From positions 107,992 to 171,991 of the forward strand of contig JAKEKT010000078.1 of assembly GCA_021495925.1 (NCBI GenBank): a stretch of DNA of 64,000 bases. The letters are read 5' to 3'. This stretch comes from Diplodia intermedia. Lineage: Eukaryota > Ascomycota > Dothideomycetes > Botryosphaeriales > Botryosphaeriaceae. Made by a program: the position numbers and the translations under genes. A model generated the notes under the pieces. The model was given only the letters and a program-made list of their open reading frames with translations, did not search any database and was not told the DNA's origin. Shown here in pieces: positions 34,329 to 46,203 of the stretch. How positions within the stretch are numbered: position 1 is the first letter of the stretch; each line of letters begins with the position of its first letter.

Positions 34329-34868
34329 GTGCTCTACCGATGGTCCAGCCGAGCTTCCAGGCGTCACCTGCCGTTCCTTCTACCCGCAGACCAGTTGCTC
34401 GACCGAGCCTTCCGATGGTTCAGCCGCGAGGCATCACCACGGCGTCAAACGCCGCTTCACCATCCGCTTCCCCCGCCGCTATCCGCCAGAATTTACGGAC
34501 CCCATTGCCCGAACCACTTGGAAATACGCCATCCGCTGGCGTTGCTGCGCCCAACCCACCGCGACGCAAGCGTCCCCCTGCTCCGTCGCTCAGGGAGATC
34601 GCGCAAACGACTGGCGTCAGGAAAAGGCCCGCAGCAACGACGATTCCCATGGATCCGGCTATAACGGACAACAAATCCTCAGGAAACAGCACCAGCACCG
34701 AGAGCAGCTTCCTCGCTTCGCCTAACGACAGCCAAGCTGGTCTGCGGGTAGAAGGAACGGCGGGTGACGCCTGAAAGCTCGGCTGGACCATCGGTAGAGC
34801 ACCTGGTCTGCGGGTAGAAGGAATGGCAGGTGACGCCTGGAAGCTCGGCTGGACCATCGGTAGAGCAC
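34329..34868. repeat. 66-bp repeat: one copy inverted relative to two tandem copies
   Basis: The unit at 34329-34394 (GTGCTCTACCGATGGTCCAG...) reappears as reverse complement at 34737-34802 and 34803-34868. The two tandem copies differ from each other at about four positions, mainly C/T and G/A. The arms enclose about 340 bp with a Pro/Ala-rich open frame. Confidence 0.9.
34340..34774 (+). CDS. Possible small Pro/Ala/Ser-rich protein, doubtful
   Basis: An open frame from the ATG at 34340 gives about 144 residues. It starts inside the left 66-bp repeat (MVQPSFQASPAVPSTRRP), continues through a basic, Pro-rich middle (PRRKRPPAPSLREIAQTT) and ends in the first inverted repeat copy. No domain, signal or intron. 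The antisense strand is also open for 146 codons because the repeat is inverted. It may be a decayed gene fragment; I keep it only because it is the sole frame here with non-random composition. Confidence 0.2.
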   Translation: MVQPSFQASPAVPSTRRPVARPSLPMVQPRGITTASNAASPSASPAAIRQNLRTPLPEPLGNTPSAGVAAPNPPRRKRPPAPSLREIAQTTGVRKRPAATTIPMDPAITDNKSSGNSTSTESSFLASPNDSQAGLRVEGTAGDA

Positions 34869-35170
34869 CCGACGGCAGCGGCGGCCGATGGTTGGAAGAG
34901 ACACTTTGTGGTTGAAACGGCTGGAAGCCCGGTCGACCGCCTGGCTAAGGTGGATCAGCTAAGCGGCGATCTTGCGAGCGGCGACGTTTCAGCATCTGGA
35001 CGAAGGTGTACAGTTGAAGAGGTCCATGTAGTTAGAGAGTCTTAAGACAGTGAGCGCCTACAGGTAAGAGAGGCAGGAGCTCCGAAGAGGCAGGAGCGAA
35101 GGCGCTCGCCCCATGGACTGACGCTAAGGCGTACCGGCCGACCGGGTGGGCAGCTGCGAGCGCCCCATCC

Positions 35171-35262
35171 AAGAGCGCATTAGGAAAGAAGAGATCGTGA
35201 AGCACATCGTGGGCTGGGGCCATCTAAGAGCGCATTAGGAAAGGGATCGTGAAGCACATCGG
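35171..35262 (+). repeat. Short tandem duplication, 55-bp period
   Basis: AAGAGCGCATTAGGAAAG followed by GATCGTGAAGCACATCG occurs at 35171 and again at 35226; the second copy lacks a few bases in the middle. Confidence 0.8.
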
Positions 35263-38200
35263 GGCCGATTCTTGCAAGATGTTAACTTACTAATACCGTA
35301 CGTCTATCACCCGGCAAAGATCCAGCCCGAGGACGAGAGGGTGCTGCACACTTCGGACACATGCGTTTCTCGCGCGCACACGATGCCCAACGACAAGTCA
35401 TGGCACGAAGGATCATAGCAAGAGTCAGTTGAGTCTTCAGCTGCACTGACACAGGCCGTCTCCCCATCTCCGACGCGCAGTGGCCTAAATGGGAAAATGA
35501 ACCGCCACGGATGCTGTCGGAGAGTGAAGGCTCGAGGGCTGCTTCAGAAATTTAGAGTATCCGTAAACTGCGCGGTCATACTGCATCGGCGGGCTCCGCA
35601 AGTAGACAAAGGGGTACAAACTTTTTCCCCCCCGCCATGATGCAATGAGGCTTCCAGGAGAAATTCTTCAGCCTTCTTTCAGCGGGGCTGGGCGATGGCG
35701 GGCGACCGGAGACTCCGTTGGCTCATCTCGGAGAATTTGTTTCAGAGTGCGAGGCGGAGCTCTGGAGGTGCTGCTGAGGGCGCGGCGAGCGAACGGCGGC
35801 CGCGCCACGGAGTCTAGGCAGGGTTGGGGCTACAAAGAGGCTGAAGGATGTCAAGAGGCCGCCAAGGGTGTAGGTTGGAGATGGCGTCCGGAGAAAGGTG
35901 CAGCGCAAGCCACCAGCACGATAGCGGACCGAGTCAAGAACGTCATCGCCAGGCCCACGACTCGTCGGCGAAGGGATGATGCACGCTGCAGGCACGGAGG
36001 ATACAGGCCCCCGCTGAGGCGTGCTTGATCCCTCCCGAGAGGCCGGGACGTGAGGAGGCGCTTGGGCGCCCAGGCAGCTGCGGTGCGGTGCGGCAGTCAT
36101 AAAGATCGTCAGCCTCCGGGCGTGCTAGTGCTGCTGATACGTACGCAGCAGGTTGGGGCCCTGCTAGTAGAACGTGATCTCCGATGGCTCGGGGCCCAAG
36201 CGTGGCGGGAAGGATGCGACTAAAAAAGAACAGAAGCCATCGGTGCCGGCACTTTCGCCCTGCGTTTTGCTTCCATGCCCGCGCCGGCCTCGAGCTCGAG
36301 CTCTCTCAGTGCAAGCCGGTGCGCGGACGCTACCGTTCTGACAGGTGCCTGCGTGCGGAGCAGCAGCAGCGGCTGCGGGCCAGCCTTGTTAGCGGCAGGT
36401 GAGGCTGTGTGGCTGGCTGGCTGGGACGGGCGGCATTGGGCGGCGAGGCACAACTGCAACGGCTGTGTAACCCCGGTCCCCGGCCTCTCTGCCCGCGGGT
36501 GGAGTTGCTGTTGCCAGGTAGCTCGCGCGGGCCGGATCACCAACCACACACAGCCGGCAGACCTACGCAAATCCGACGGCAGACAGAAAAATCTACCTAC
36601 CCAGCCCGCGCGGCAACGGCCGCAGGGCCAGTGCTTGCCCCGTTCCTGACGCCTTGCCCCATGCGGCAATCGCAGTGAGCGCGCCATTTGGATTTGCCGC
36701 GGCACTGCACTTTCTGACTTTTTGCGCGCTCCGAGTCGCGCATCGTCTGCGCCCGCCTGCACACGCGCGCGCTTCAGCGACTCACCGCGTTTTGCATGGG
36801 GTGCATGCATCACGGAGCACGCCGGTCCGCGTACGTTCAAGCTTTCGTGCATGCCCTGCCCCGGAGCCACGCCGCATCCTCAATTTCTTCAGCGTCGTCG
36901 TCGCATCTCGGCTGACGGACGCGGCCTGCGAGACGGTTGGTCGGCAGCCTGCCGTTGAAGGCCACTGATGACGCGGAAACAACCGGCGCGCCGGTTCCTG
37001 GGTGCCAATATGATCAGTCCTGAACTGCCAGCCCGCTCGCGTTGCGCAACACATGACAACATTGCGGCGTGGTCCGTTGCTTCCCCGATCCGGCAAAAGA
37101 GGGGGTGGGGGACGGCCGGGGGGCAGCATAAGCATCGCAACATTCGCTGCCCCTGGCCTCCCTCCTCATCACGGTGCCCGGGCCACGCCGCGCAGAAAAC
37201 CAACAACATGGCAATAATGCGACGGGACGGAAGGGCCAGCGCACCCCGAGCTCTGCTCCTGCACGAGCCGCGGGCGGTGTATGTGCTAATTGGGCCAGTC
37301 ACCGCGCCTGAGGCACAGCTCGTCGTCGGGCCGGACGACGTCCACACAAGCAGCGCAAAAGTGCCGTCGCCGGTTTGCATGTGAAAGGTGCCTTGGTCCG
37401 CGGTGTGGCTGCCAAAATTCGCAAGAGAGCAGACGAGCCCAAAGCATGCAGTCAGGAAGGTAGGCCAGCATCACTTTGGATCTCCCCCGGCCAAGCTTTC
37501 CTCCTCCGCGTGCCGGTTGGCTTTCCTGTTTGGAAAGGTGTTTTGTACGATCGCAGGATGGAGCCGTCGAGTTCGCTGGCAGTCTTCTGTTCTGACCTTC
37601 TCCGAACGCGAACCCGAAGTGTCCGACGACGGGCTTGATATATTAAATCCGACTGTCCCGAGAAAAAGTTGAAGGGGATGTCCATCTCATCTCTTGCCTC
37701 TTCAATGGGCGGCCGTGTCGAAGGAGGCTTAGAGATGGCGGTATTGGTCTTAATGACACGTAACGTCGTTCGCATAAAGTTGGGTTATATTGATCATCTT
37801 TGCTTCCGCCCATCCATCCGAGTGCGCAACGCTCTCTCTTCCTCCCCCCTTTGGCTTGGCTCCCGCGGGCTTGGAGCGAATGACAGCTTGGGCCGGCCGC
37901 CGACTCTCCTGACAACAACTACAGCAGGTCGATAGATGGCGACAGCCAATCTCACCGGATAGAGAGCATCGTGAGGCGTCAATGATCCTCAGGACTTTTG
38001 CCGAGCGGTGGTATTACGTCCAGGACCTCGCCGAGCATGGAGCAACTGTGTCAGTCCTGCAGCGTCGGCCTCAAGCGACACTGAGGCGGGCAGAGATGTG
38101 ATGCATCTCAATGATGTGCAGGTACACTCACCTCCTCGTCGGGGGCGTCAGTGCGGCGGGAAAGACGTTTGTTTTGACCACCTTGTTCTTCTAGACGAAG

Positions 38201-39414
38201 CGCAGAAATAGTTAGAGCAGCACGAGCCAGGCGCAACAGGAAGCAGGGTCGGTGTGGCGGCGGCCAAGGGCCGCAGCGCTGGAGCTTGGCGGGATTGCGG
38301 TGGCATGATCGGGGGGATCCTTCAGTGGGGAAAGCAGCAGCAAGCCGTGCAAGCCGTGCAAGCCCGAGAGCGCGCGGGCTGGGGGGCTTGGCGGACTGGA
38401 GGGAGAAGTCGTCGTGTTTGCAAAGGAGAAATTTAGGGGCACGATGGAGATCGGTGGCCGCCGGGGGCGCTCTGGCGTCAGCGCCGTGTTCCCGCTGACG
38501 AGCGAGAATCGGCGGCGAGGTTCCCCTGTCGAGCATTTGCTTGCTTGTGCTCGGGAGCGGGAAGAACAAAGCTCCATCAATCACATTCAAGCCAGGAGGC
38601 GGGCTAGCGGCCTATGGGCGGCTTGCGAAAGCGCTGACGCCGCGAATCTGGCGACGTGTGCGGTCTGATCAGCGGGCCGTGATCGGGCAATCGAAGGCTG
38701 CCGGTGGGCCAGCGGATCAACGTCGCGTTGGTCTTCTTGGGCGCGTGTCCCGCCTAGGGTTTCATGGGCTCGCGGGCCTGCGTCGTCGTGACGTGCCGGC
38801 TCCGCAGCCATCTGCTGACAAGCGCACGGCGGGCGGCTGGTGCTGCACGGGATACGGGCGGAGACCTTCCGTATGGAGCGGGTTGGACGGCGGAGGATTG
38901 GGGACGACGTTGGTGCGATGTGACAGGCTCGTGGCGCGCGCGTGTCCCGGACGGGAAAGCGGCTGGAGGAGCAGAGGCTTTGCTTGGGGGGGCGGTCTTG
39001 CGCCAAGCCGGGGTGCTCGAGGCCCGCCATTCGCCACCGCTGGCGACTCCTGTCCGTCGGGACGGGCAGCAGGCAGTAGTCTCGCCGTATTGCTTCCGTT
39101 TAGCTGCTCACATGCAGGGCATCTGTGCGGATGGCAGCGGAAGGCGTGCATACTACTGCTTGGTCCCAGGCGCGCGGTCAGGCGGGCGCAAGTATTGGCT
39201 GCCAGATTGTGGTGGAGAGGACTCGTTTAGAGTAGCCGCATCAGGCTACCCTTGACGTGCGATCCGGCGTGGTGGTGCGGGAGTGATGGATCGGTGGTGG
39301 GGATCTTGGAGGCCTTCGCCGGGCTCCCGACATCTCCGGCAGCTGGTGGGCGTGCCGTTGCGCGCATGTCTCTCAATATTGGCCGAGTCAGCAGCAATAA
39401 GGTTGTTCCCTATA

Positions 39415-39637
39415 ACTTGCCATTTTTGGACTAGGACAATACAGGGGCGCTGATAGGGGTAATTACTGATCAGAACACAGCGGCTGAGGCGCACCCGCCT
39501 ATACTTAGGCACCCCCGCCTAATTTCTTAGGCACTCCCCGCCCGACTTTCTAGGCACCCCCACCTAAATCGGGCAGAACTGTTAGGTACCCCCTTTTGTC
39601 AGCACCCCTGTATTGCACTAGTCCCAAAATGACAAGT
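39415..39637. mobile_element. Fold-back/MITE-like element with about 39-bp inverted repeats
   Basis: The left arm 39415-39453 (ACTTGCCATTTTTGGACTAG..CAATACAGGGGCGCTGA) is the reverse complement of 39599-39637 with about four mismatches. The interior holds three or four imperfect direct repeats of a TTAGGCACCCCCGCCTAA palindrome. No coding capacity. I see no convincing target-site duplication, so the exact ends and class are open. Confidence 0.65.
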
Positions 39638-41459
39638 GGAAAAGTTCGAACTGGGCGAGGCTCCGTACTAAGCCCTGGGCTGCGCGATCTTACCAGCCCA
39701 GATACAGCCCCGGCCTCCGCAGGGGACCCCAAGCCAGGCATTTGCCGGCTGCGCGACTCGTCTGGTAATTGCAGGGAGGAGCCTGCGCCCGCACGTGGTT
39801 GAGCAAGGAGCTCGTGTCTCCAGCGCAGCGCCCGGATACGGTTGCGTGCAGCAGTCATGGATCTGAGTGCTGAAACGTAGATCCGTAACAGCGCCGTTGG
39901 CTGCAGAACACGCCCACACCCACGCCCACCCAGCACACCGCCCTACAATAGGCCATGCAGCGCGCCCGCCGGAGCAGCAAAGAGCGCGCGCGAAAACTCA
40001 CCCCGGCGCAGTGGCCAGGCGCACGGCGCGGGCGGCGAGGAGGCTTCCATGCTGCGGATCTGCGCTGCATTGACTGAATCTCCGAGCAATTCGAGATTGT
40101 CCGACCTTTGGCATGATATCACCGGGCAGCGAGAGCAGCCGTCGTCGAAACATGGTTCGGCTTGGCTTTGGGCCCCTGCCTGCGAGCCCCTGCCCGCACA
40201 TCCACCGGCACACCGGCCTCAAGCCTCAGCACCAGCGCAGCTCTCCACGCCGCCGCCTCGTGGCCGTGGCCCAAGCGCGCCGTTCACCGCACGCCGTCAA
40301 GTGCCCGCCAGCCGCAACCGCCGTCGGCGACCCTGCAGCATGCTACGCGCGAGGAGCGTGTTGTGGCTACGCGGGCTGCTGCAGCTCTTATGTACTTTCG
40401 TCATGGCTGCTTTGCGCAAGAAGCTCGCGCGCTGGCACGCTACCGCTGGGTGGCCTCGGCGCATTTGCTCTTCACGGCCTTCGGCGCTGTTTATGCAGCG
40501 GGGTTCGCTGCCGAATCGGTACAGGCGGGCTGTCTCGACTTGATGGCGCCGCGATAGAGCAACGATACAGCCCGGGTCAGGGCACGGTCGCCGCCAGCAG
40601 CCCAGCTGCCCAGCGACGCGTCGGTGCCCGCCCTGCAGTCTGCGCCGGCGCCCGCGCCGCCGAGGCCGCTCTGGCGGCCCCGCGGTGGTGGAGTGGTGAT
40701 CCTGCAGCGGGGGCGCTCAGCAGAGGCAGCGCCGGCGGAAAGAGGGCAGCGCGGTGGAGGGCAGAGGCAGGACGCCGGCCCCTAGCTGCGATGCGCGCCC
40801 AGGGTTGACGCATTAGAACGGCATAAAAAGGCGAAAACGTGGGCTGGGGCCGTTCTCGAAGCCTAGCAAGGCGGGGCGGCGCTGCTGTCAACGCCAGAGT
40901 AGTGCTGAACGGCTCCAAGGATTTGCAGGCCACGCCGAAACGGCAACGCCCGGGCTCTGTCCGAAGTGCCCTCCCCTGCACCACAATATCCAATATCCAC
41001 CCAAGGCTCCCAGCGCGTGCAGGGCCCACGCCCGCTGCTCAGGTACGAGTACGGACGGCTGCTCATCATCAGAGCGCGCATCAACGCTTACGGCCGTGGT
41101 CGAGCTGGCTACTGCTGCAGGGCTGCAGTGCCAGCCCGCCCGCACCAGTCCAGATTGCCCGTCCGTCCCTGGCCCTCACTAATCTTAGCTCTACACGCCT
41201 TGCCGGTACATAATTACGCCCTGCGACTCCAACGCCGGAGGGGTCTGACAAGGAACCGCTCTCTTCCGTCCGCCACGACACCTCGACAGCATCGTCTACT
41301 CCACGCCCGCTCGCGTCCCAGAGGCCCACCGCTGGCTGCTTGCCCCCCACCCGACTGCTCTGTGCCGGATGCCGCTGGTCACGTTGTGACGACAATCCCC
41401 CGCCATCACTCCACGGTCTCTCCCTCTCCATCTCCGTCTCTCTCCGCGCCTCCCGAGCC

Positions 41460-43925
41460 ATGGCCGGCCACTTCAGCAACATGCCCGGCATGCCGCCATA
41501 CTTCGCCATGAATCCCCAGCGGCCGATGATGCCTATAGACAACAGCTATCCTCCGCCTAGCTTCGCCCACGGCCTGCAGCCCTTTCAGACGCTTTCATCC
41601 GAAAATCTCCGCCAGAACTACGCCGACCTCGACGATCCCAGCCGGACAATGCTACCAGCCCAGGGCTCCTCCAGAGCTCGCCGGAGGCCGGCGCCTGGCG
41701 CTGAGCATGTGAAACACCGCAGGACTCGGAGCGGTTGCTACACCTGTAGAAACAGACGGGTCAAGGTAGGACGTCCAGACCGCTTCATTTTCATCGTCCG
41801 AGATGGCTGACATGTGTGTTGCGCCAGTGTGATGAGACTCACCCAATCTGTGAAAGTATGCGTTCTCCGTTCCGTTTGGTGGCGCCCTGCTAACGACGCC
41901 CGCCCATGCAGGATGCCGCAAAGGAAACCGGGAGTGCATCTATCCGGAGCCCGCCGTAGCCAGCAAGTCCAGCCGTAGCAAGACCAAAGGTTCCTCGCCT
42001 CAAAGCACATCGTCCGGCGACGACGATGATGCTGAAGCAAAGGCACCGCTGCCTTCGATTCCCGACGAGGATGAGCCCTGCGACGGAGCCAGCCACCAGG
42101 CCAGTGTTTCGACCGCAAGCCGCCGCAGTCGAGAGCCGTCCAATACGCCCTCGCTGACACACGGCAAGAGTCCGTCTCCCTCTACAGAAGGATCCAGCAC
42201 AATCCCCCATTCCCAGCCACGGCCTGTGCCATCCCGGACATCGAGTCGATCAAATCTGCGCAAGTCCCCTATGGAACGCACCTGGGCTGAACTCCCGTCC
42301 GACGTCCGCTACTATCTCGACTGGTTCCGAAACAACATCACATGCCACCACTACTGCCTCAAGTATGATGGAGCCGACTTCATGCGCACAACCTTGCTCG
42401 AGATTGCCGTGCATAACGACCACCTCCTCTATGCTGTTGTCGGTTTCGCTGCGTACCATCATACCCTGACCAAGCCGAATGGGAGAATTGCGGACTTCCT
42501 GAGCTTCTACAATAGATCTGTCCAGCTTCTCCGGATGTCACTGCAGCGCAACCAGAGACGGACGCCCGCCACGCTCTTGACAATCCTGCAGCTGGCTACA
42601 ATCGAGGTTCGTCTCCCCTGATCTGATGCCCGCCGTTTCTGCTCACAGAAACATACAGGAATACCTAGGCGATTGGGTGAGCCTGATTGGTCATCAAAGA
42701 GCCGCGTACGAGATAATCACATCCATGTACACACCCCAGACGATTATGCAAAACGAGACTCTCCGCAGAATCATCACCTGGTACCAGCGCTTCGACCTCA
42801 TGGGCGGCATCATGTCCGGATATGAAACAGTGCTCGGACGCGATTGGTTTCTGGCCTGTACCGATTATTACACCCAGCAGACACGAGACAAGCCCCATGA
42901 CGTGGGTTGCAAGTTTGACGAAAGGTTATCCTTGTGCAGGTTATTCGCCAACGACTCGTCGACTTTATTTGCCAGGAAGGCAAAGGGCCAGATCAGCGAT
43001 GAAGTCTTTGCAACCGAATGCATGGCTTTGGACAAGAGAATCGACGAGTGGCTTGAACAGCTTGACCCCTCCCTCACAGACCCGGCGAAACACGTAACAA
43101 ATTTCGACGGATGCCCTCCGCGCGAGGCCGATGATGTGGTTGATCCGTATGATCCTCAGTTCATATACGGCGAGGAGCTTTTCCCCATGAACATCGTTTT
43201 CATCGACTATTGGGCCATCGCTCTCATGTTCAAGATGCAGCTGTGTAACGTCTTCGAAAGGGAGCCGGCCCCGGAGGTGCAGAAGATCGCTTATGACATC
43301 TGCAAGATGTTCGAATCGCTCGAGATGTACTCCAACGGCCCGGCAGGCATTGTCATCGAGGCCAGTGCCGCTCTCGGGATGGGCGTTGTCCATCTTCCCA
43401 GAGACGAAAGGCACATTACATGGGGCAGACGCAAGTTTGCCAAGGTGGAGGCGCAAGGGTAAGCCTAAGCACTCCCTTGACAGCACATTGAGAGGCAGCA
43501 CATCTAATTGTTCTTGGGTCTCTAGGTATATATACCCGTCGAGCATGCGAACAGGCTTGAGTCAGGCCTGGGGCGTGGACGTATCGTACTGGTGGCTGCC
43601 AAACAACGAAGGTATGCCCGAAATTGTCTCCCAGATTCGCGGCTTTATCGAGGAACGCGCCACATTCCCAAAGGATCAGAACAGACAAGATCTCCGTGAG
43701 ATGCGCGGAATTTTTGAAAACCTCAGCGTCAAGGAGCGAAAAGGGAGCGGGGCCAGCCATGATTCGGCGTCCGTTGCAGCCGCTGCTGCTTCTTTCAACC
43801 TAGGCGCCACCGGCGAGGAACTTGCCAGCATGGACTTTGGCGCAGGCGATGCCATGATCTACGAAAACAGTCCGGATTATGGATGGAGCTACAGCCCACA
43901 GAGCACTCAGTTTTCGGACCGCTGA
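41460..43925 (+). CDS. Zn2Cys6 fungal transcription factor
   Basis: Five exons, 41460-41765, 41828-41855, 41912-42606, 42659-43458 and 43526-43925, give 742 aa. Introns are 62, 56, 52 and 67 nt. The binuclear zinc cluster is spread over exons 1-3: C93-X2-C96-X6-C103-X6-C110-X2-C113-X6-C120, reading SGCYTCRNRRVK then CDETHPICE then RCRKGNRECIYP. The 28-nt second exon codes its centre. A Ser-rich linker (about 125-230) precedes a helical middle region starting WAELPSDVRYYLDWF with HNDHLLYAVVGFAAYH and RTPATLLTILQLATIE, as in the fungal-specific regulatory domain. It should be nuclear and DNA-binding; targets are unknown. The ATG at 41460 is preferred over an upstream frame extension because of its surrounding context. 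Confidence 0.92.
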
Positions 43926-46203
43926 GTGAAATCAACACCCAGCAGTCCAGGCGTTTGATGGTATGGAATTTGGGTTGCACCAAGGCTGCAACAGTTCCGT
44001 ATCGGCTAGTCACGGCCACAGTCGGTAGCCTTCTTGGCCCCCTCCGGTTACAGCTCGAGTCAAGAGATAAGCGCTTGACGAAATAACACCATCAGACCAG
44101 CGTTACTTGTGGGTCAAGAACGGAGGAAATAATGGCAATCCACCACGTGTGAGTTGCCGGTTGCTTCGGATGACCTTCCGACTGGAAAAGCAAAGTTGGG
44201 TCCTGGCCTGACAATGACCCACTCCGCGATTCGAGAAAATAGCCGGCGGCACAACCATCGTACCTTCCGCATTAGGACTGGGCCAACGATATTGGATATT
44301 GATCCGGCGGGCTGCGCCGTGCACGCCACCTCCAAACCGATGGGCGGTAGCTCTCTTAGAGTTGCCACGCTACTTGTCTTTTCTTTTCTTTTTGCCTTTC
44401 CCCTCTCCACTGTAACAAAGTCAATGCTTCTTGTAAATTCTTGTGTCCTTTTCTCCAGTCCTCTTTATCTTCGTCACTCTTGTCCAATTCGCGTATATGC
44501 TTCGGTTCTACTTGTTCTTTTGAGTACCTTGGAGTTCAGCGGACCAGGAGTTTTTCGGCTCGAATTGTCGTCTTTTTGTCTTGGAAAAGAAAGGAGAAGC
44601 GAGCAAGCACTTTATTCACACGGCCGAAAAGAACGGGGTCTTGGAGTTACGCGACGGGGGTAATCCATCATGGGCGCATGCAATCCTAAAATGTCATTTG
44701 GGATCGGGATCAAGGCGTTTTTGCTGGGTTCAGTCTTGGAAACAAGCAAGCAAAATTCTCAACAACTGTATTACTAGGATCCTTATAACTTTTCTTTGAG
44801 TCATTTCATTTGTAGCTCAGACTTCGAACAATCGAAACAGCGCAAAATCATGATGAAGCGCTTTATGAACCATTTCCGCTGAGCCTTTACTTTCCCTGCA
44901 CGTGGTTGACTCGTTTGAGAAGAATATACGATCCGGATAATGCGTTTCCTTGATCCAAAGCACTGGCTACTCTAAGAAACAGATGGCTCTGAGACTGTAC
45001 CACAACGTGATCACCCAATCTTATTTCCCGGGTCAAGGGACGCGGATCAGCGAAAGAGCCATTATGAGCCGGAACCTCGGCCACTCCTACATATTCTGTC
45101 AAGGACTACAAGATTTGACACTTCCGCCTCAGGCTATCGCCTTAGCTGTGAAATAGGCTACATGCCGATCCATAGCATTGCATACAAAACTGCCTATACT
45201 GTACAGTCAGATATAAAGGGCATCGAAAGGCGGGATACGGTGTACGGCCCCTGAACCTCTCAAGGGGGAAAAAAGAGGGCAATCAAGGGAGGAAAAGGCA
45301 AAAGGGTCGCATATCATCCGCCTACTAAAGGCATAAAGACGGAAAAGCACGTACGCGATTTACCTGACGTCACGGACACAAGTCTCTATTAAGGTTCGCG
45401 CGGGATACGTGGTACTCACGATGCGCCTTGCACGAGGGGGAAAGGGCGGGAGGGGGCTGGTCCAACAAAGCGTCGATCTTATTTCATTATGCTATTTTAA
45501 TCTCACAGCCCAGAAGCCACAGCCATGTCCACTCCTTATTTCGCTGTTTCCCAGACTAGGGCGCATTGAGCACACGGTTGCCGCGCCCGAATAGTCGGTA
45601 CGTGGGGACTCGGGCATGCTGTTTTGATTAGGATCTGTTGGACGGGGCCTAGCAGACAGTCAGGCCATGCCCGTCGGCGAGCGACGGGAGGTTGAATTAA
45701 GCACGCCTTGTCCGTGCGGATGCACATCGATCAAATTTAATGCGATGGGGCTGTGTTCGGATTTGCTAGGCAAAGGAGGATTGTGCTATCCGGGCGAATA
45801 CGAATACGCGCATGTAGCTCGTCTTGCCCGAGTTTAAGAGGAGCACACGAGTGTCACGCAACTATCGAAATGCAGACATAATGTTAACAGGTTGGGGCAG
45901 CAAAGGTTCGGTTTCCGACCGCTGTCCGCCGGTAGTGAAGTAAAAAGCAACGCTATACAACCAGTGATGAACGTGTCGCCTAGCGGGGGTATCTGCTCAG
46001 AGGCAAGCTCTCCCCTTCCATTACGCCAGCGATCATTCCAGAACGTATCCATCCTTGCTTCCGCTGAGGCCAGTCTAGCGGGTAAAGAGTCTATCCAGTT
46101 CTGAGCCGTTTTGGAGGGAGCAAGCTCAGTCCAACCTGAAACCGTCAAAGGAGCTCACCGATCAGGTGCTTCACGCACCCTCGCGGCTCTTGCGGTAGCT
46201 TGC
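43926..46203. other. Spacer between convergent genes
   Basis: About 2.3 kb between the 3' ends of the zinc-cluster gene (plus) and the BAR gene (minus). Short frames only; none has a domain, start context or intron structure that I would support. Confidence 0.5.

Larger units (their letters stand above)
34869..41459. other. Gene-poor GC-rich region of about 6.6 kb
   Basis: Many overlapping open frames of 60-230 codons exist on all strands, but their translations are Arg/Ala/Gly-rich, change frame at will and hold no motif I recognise, so I call none. It contains a short tandem duplication (35171-35262) and a fold-back element (39415-39637). The last about 450 bases (CT-rich near 41400-41440) are the probable leader of the Zn2Cys6 gene. 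Confidence 0.5.

Noticed and set aside
36220..39255. Several open frames of 120-230 codons
   Set aside because: Arg/Ala/Gly-rich translations on both strands at once, no domain, no intron logic; GC-bias artefacts.
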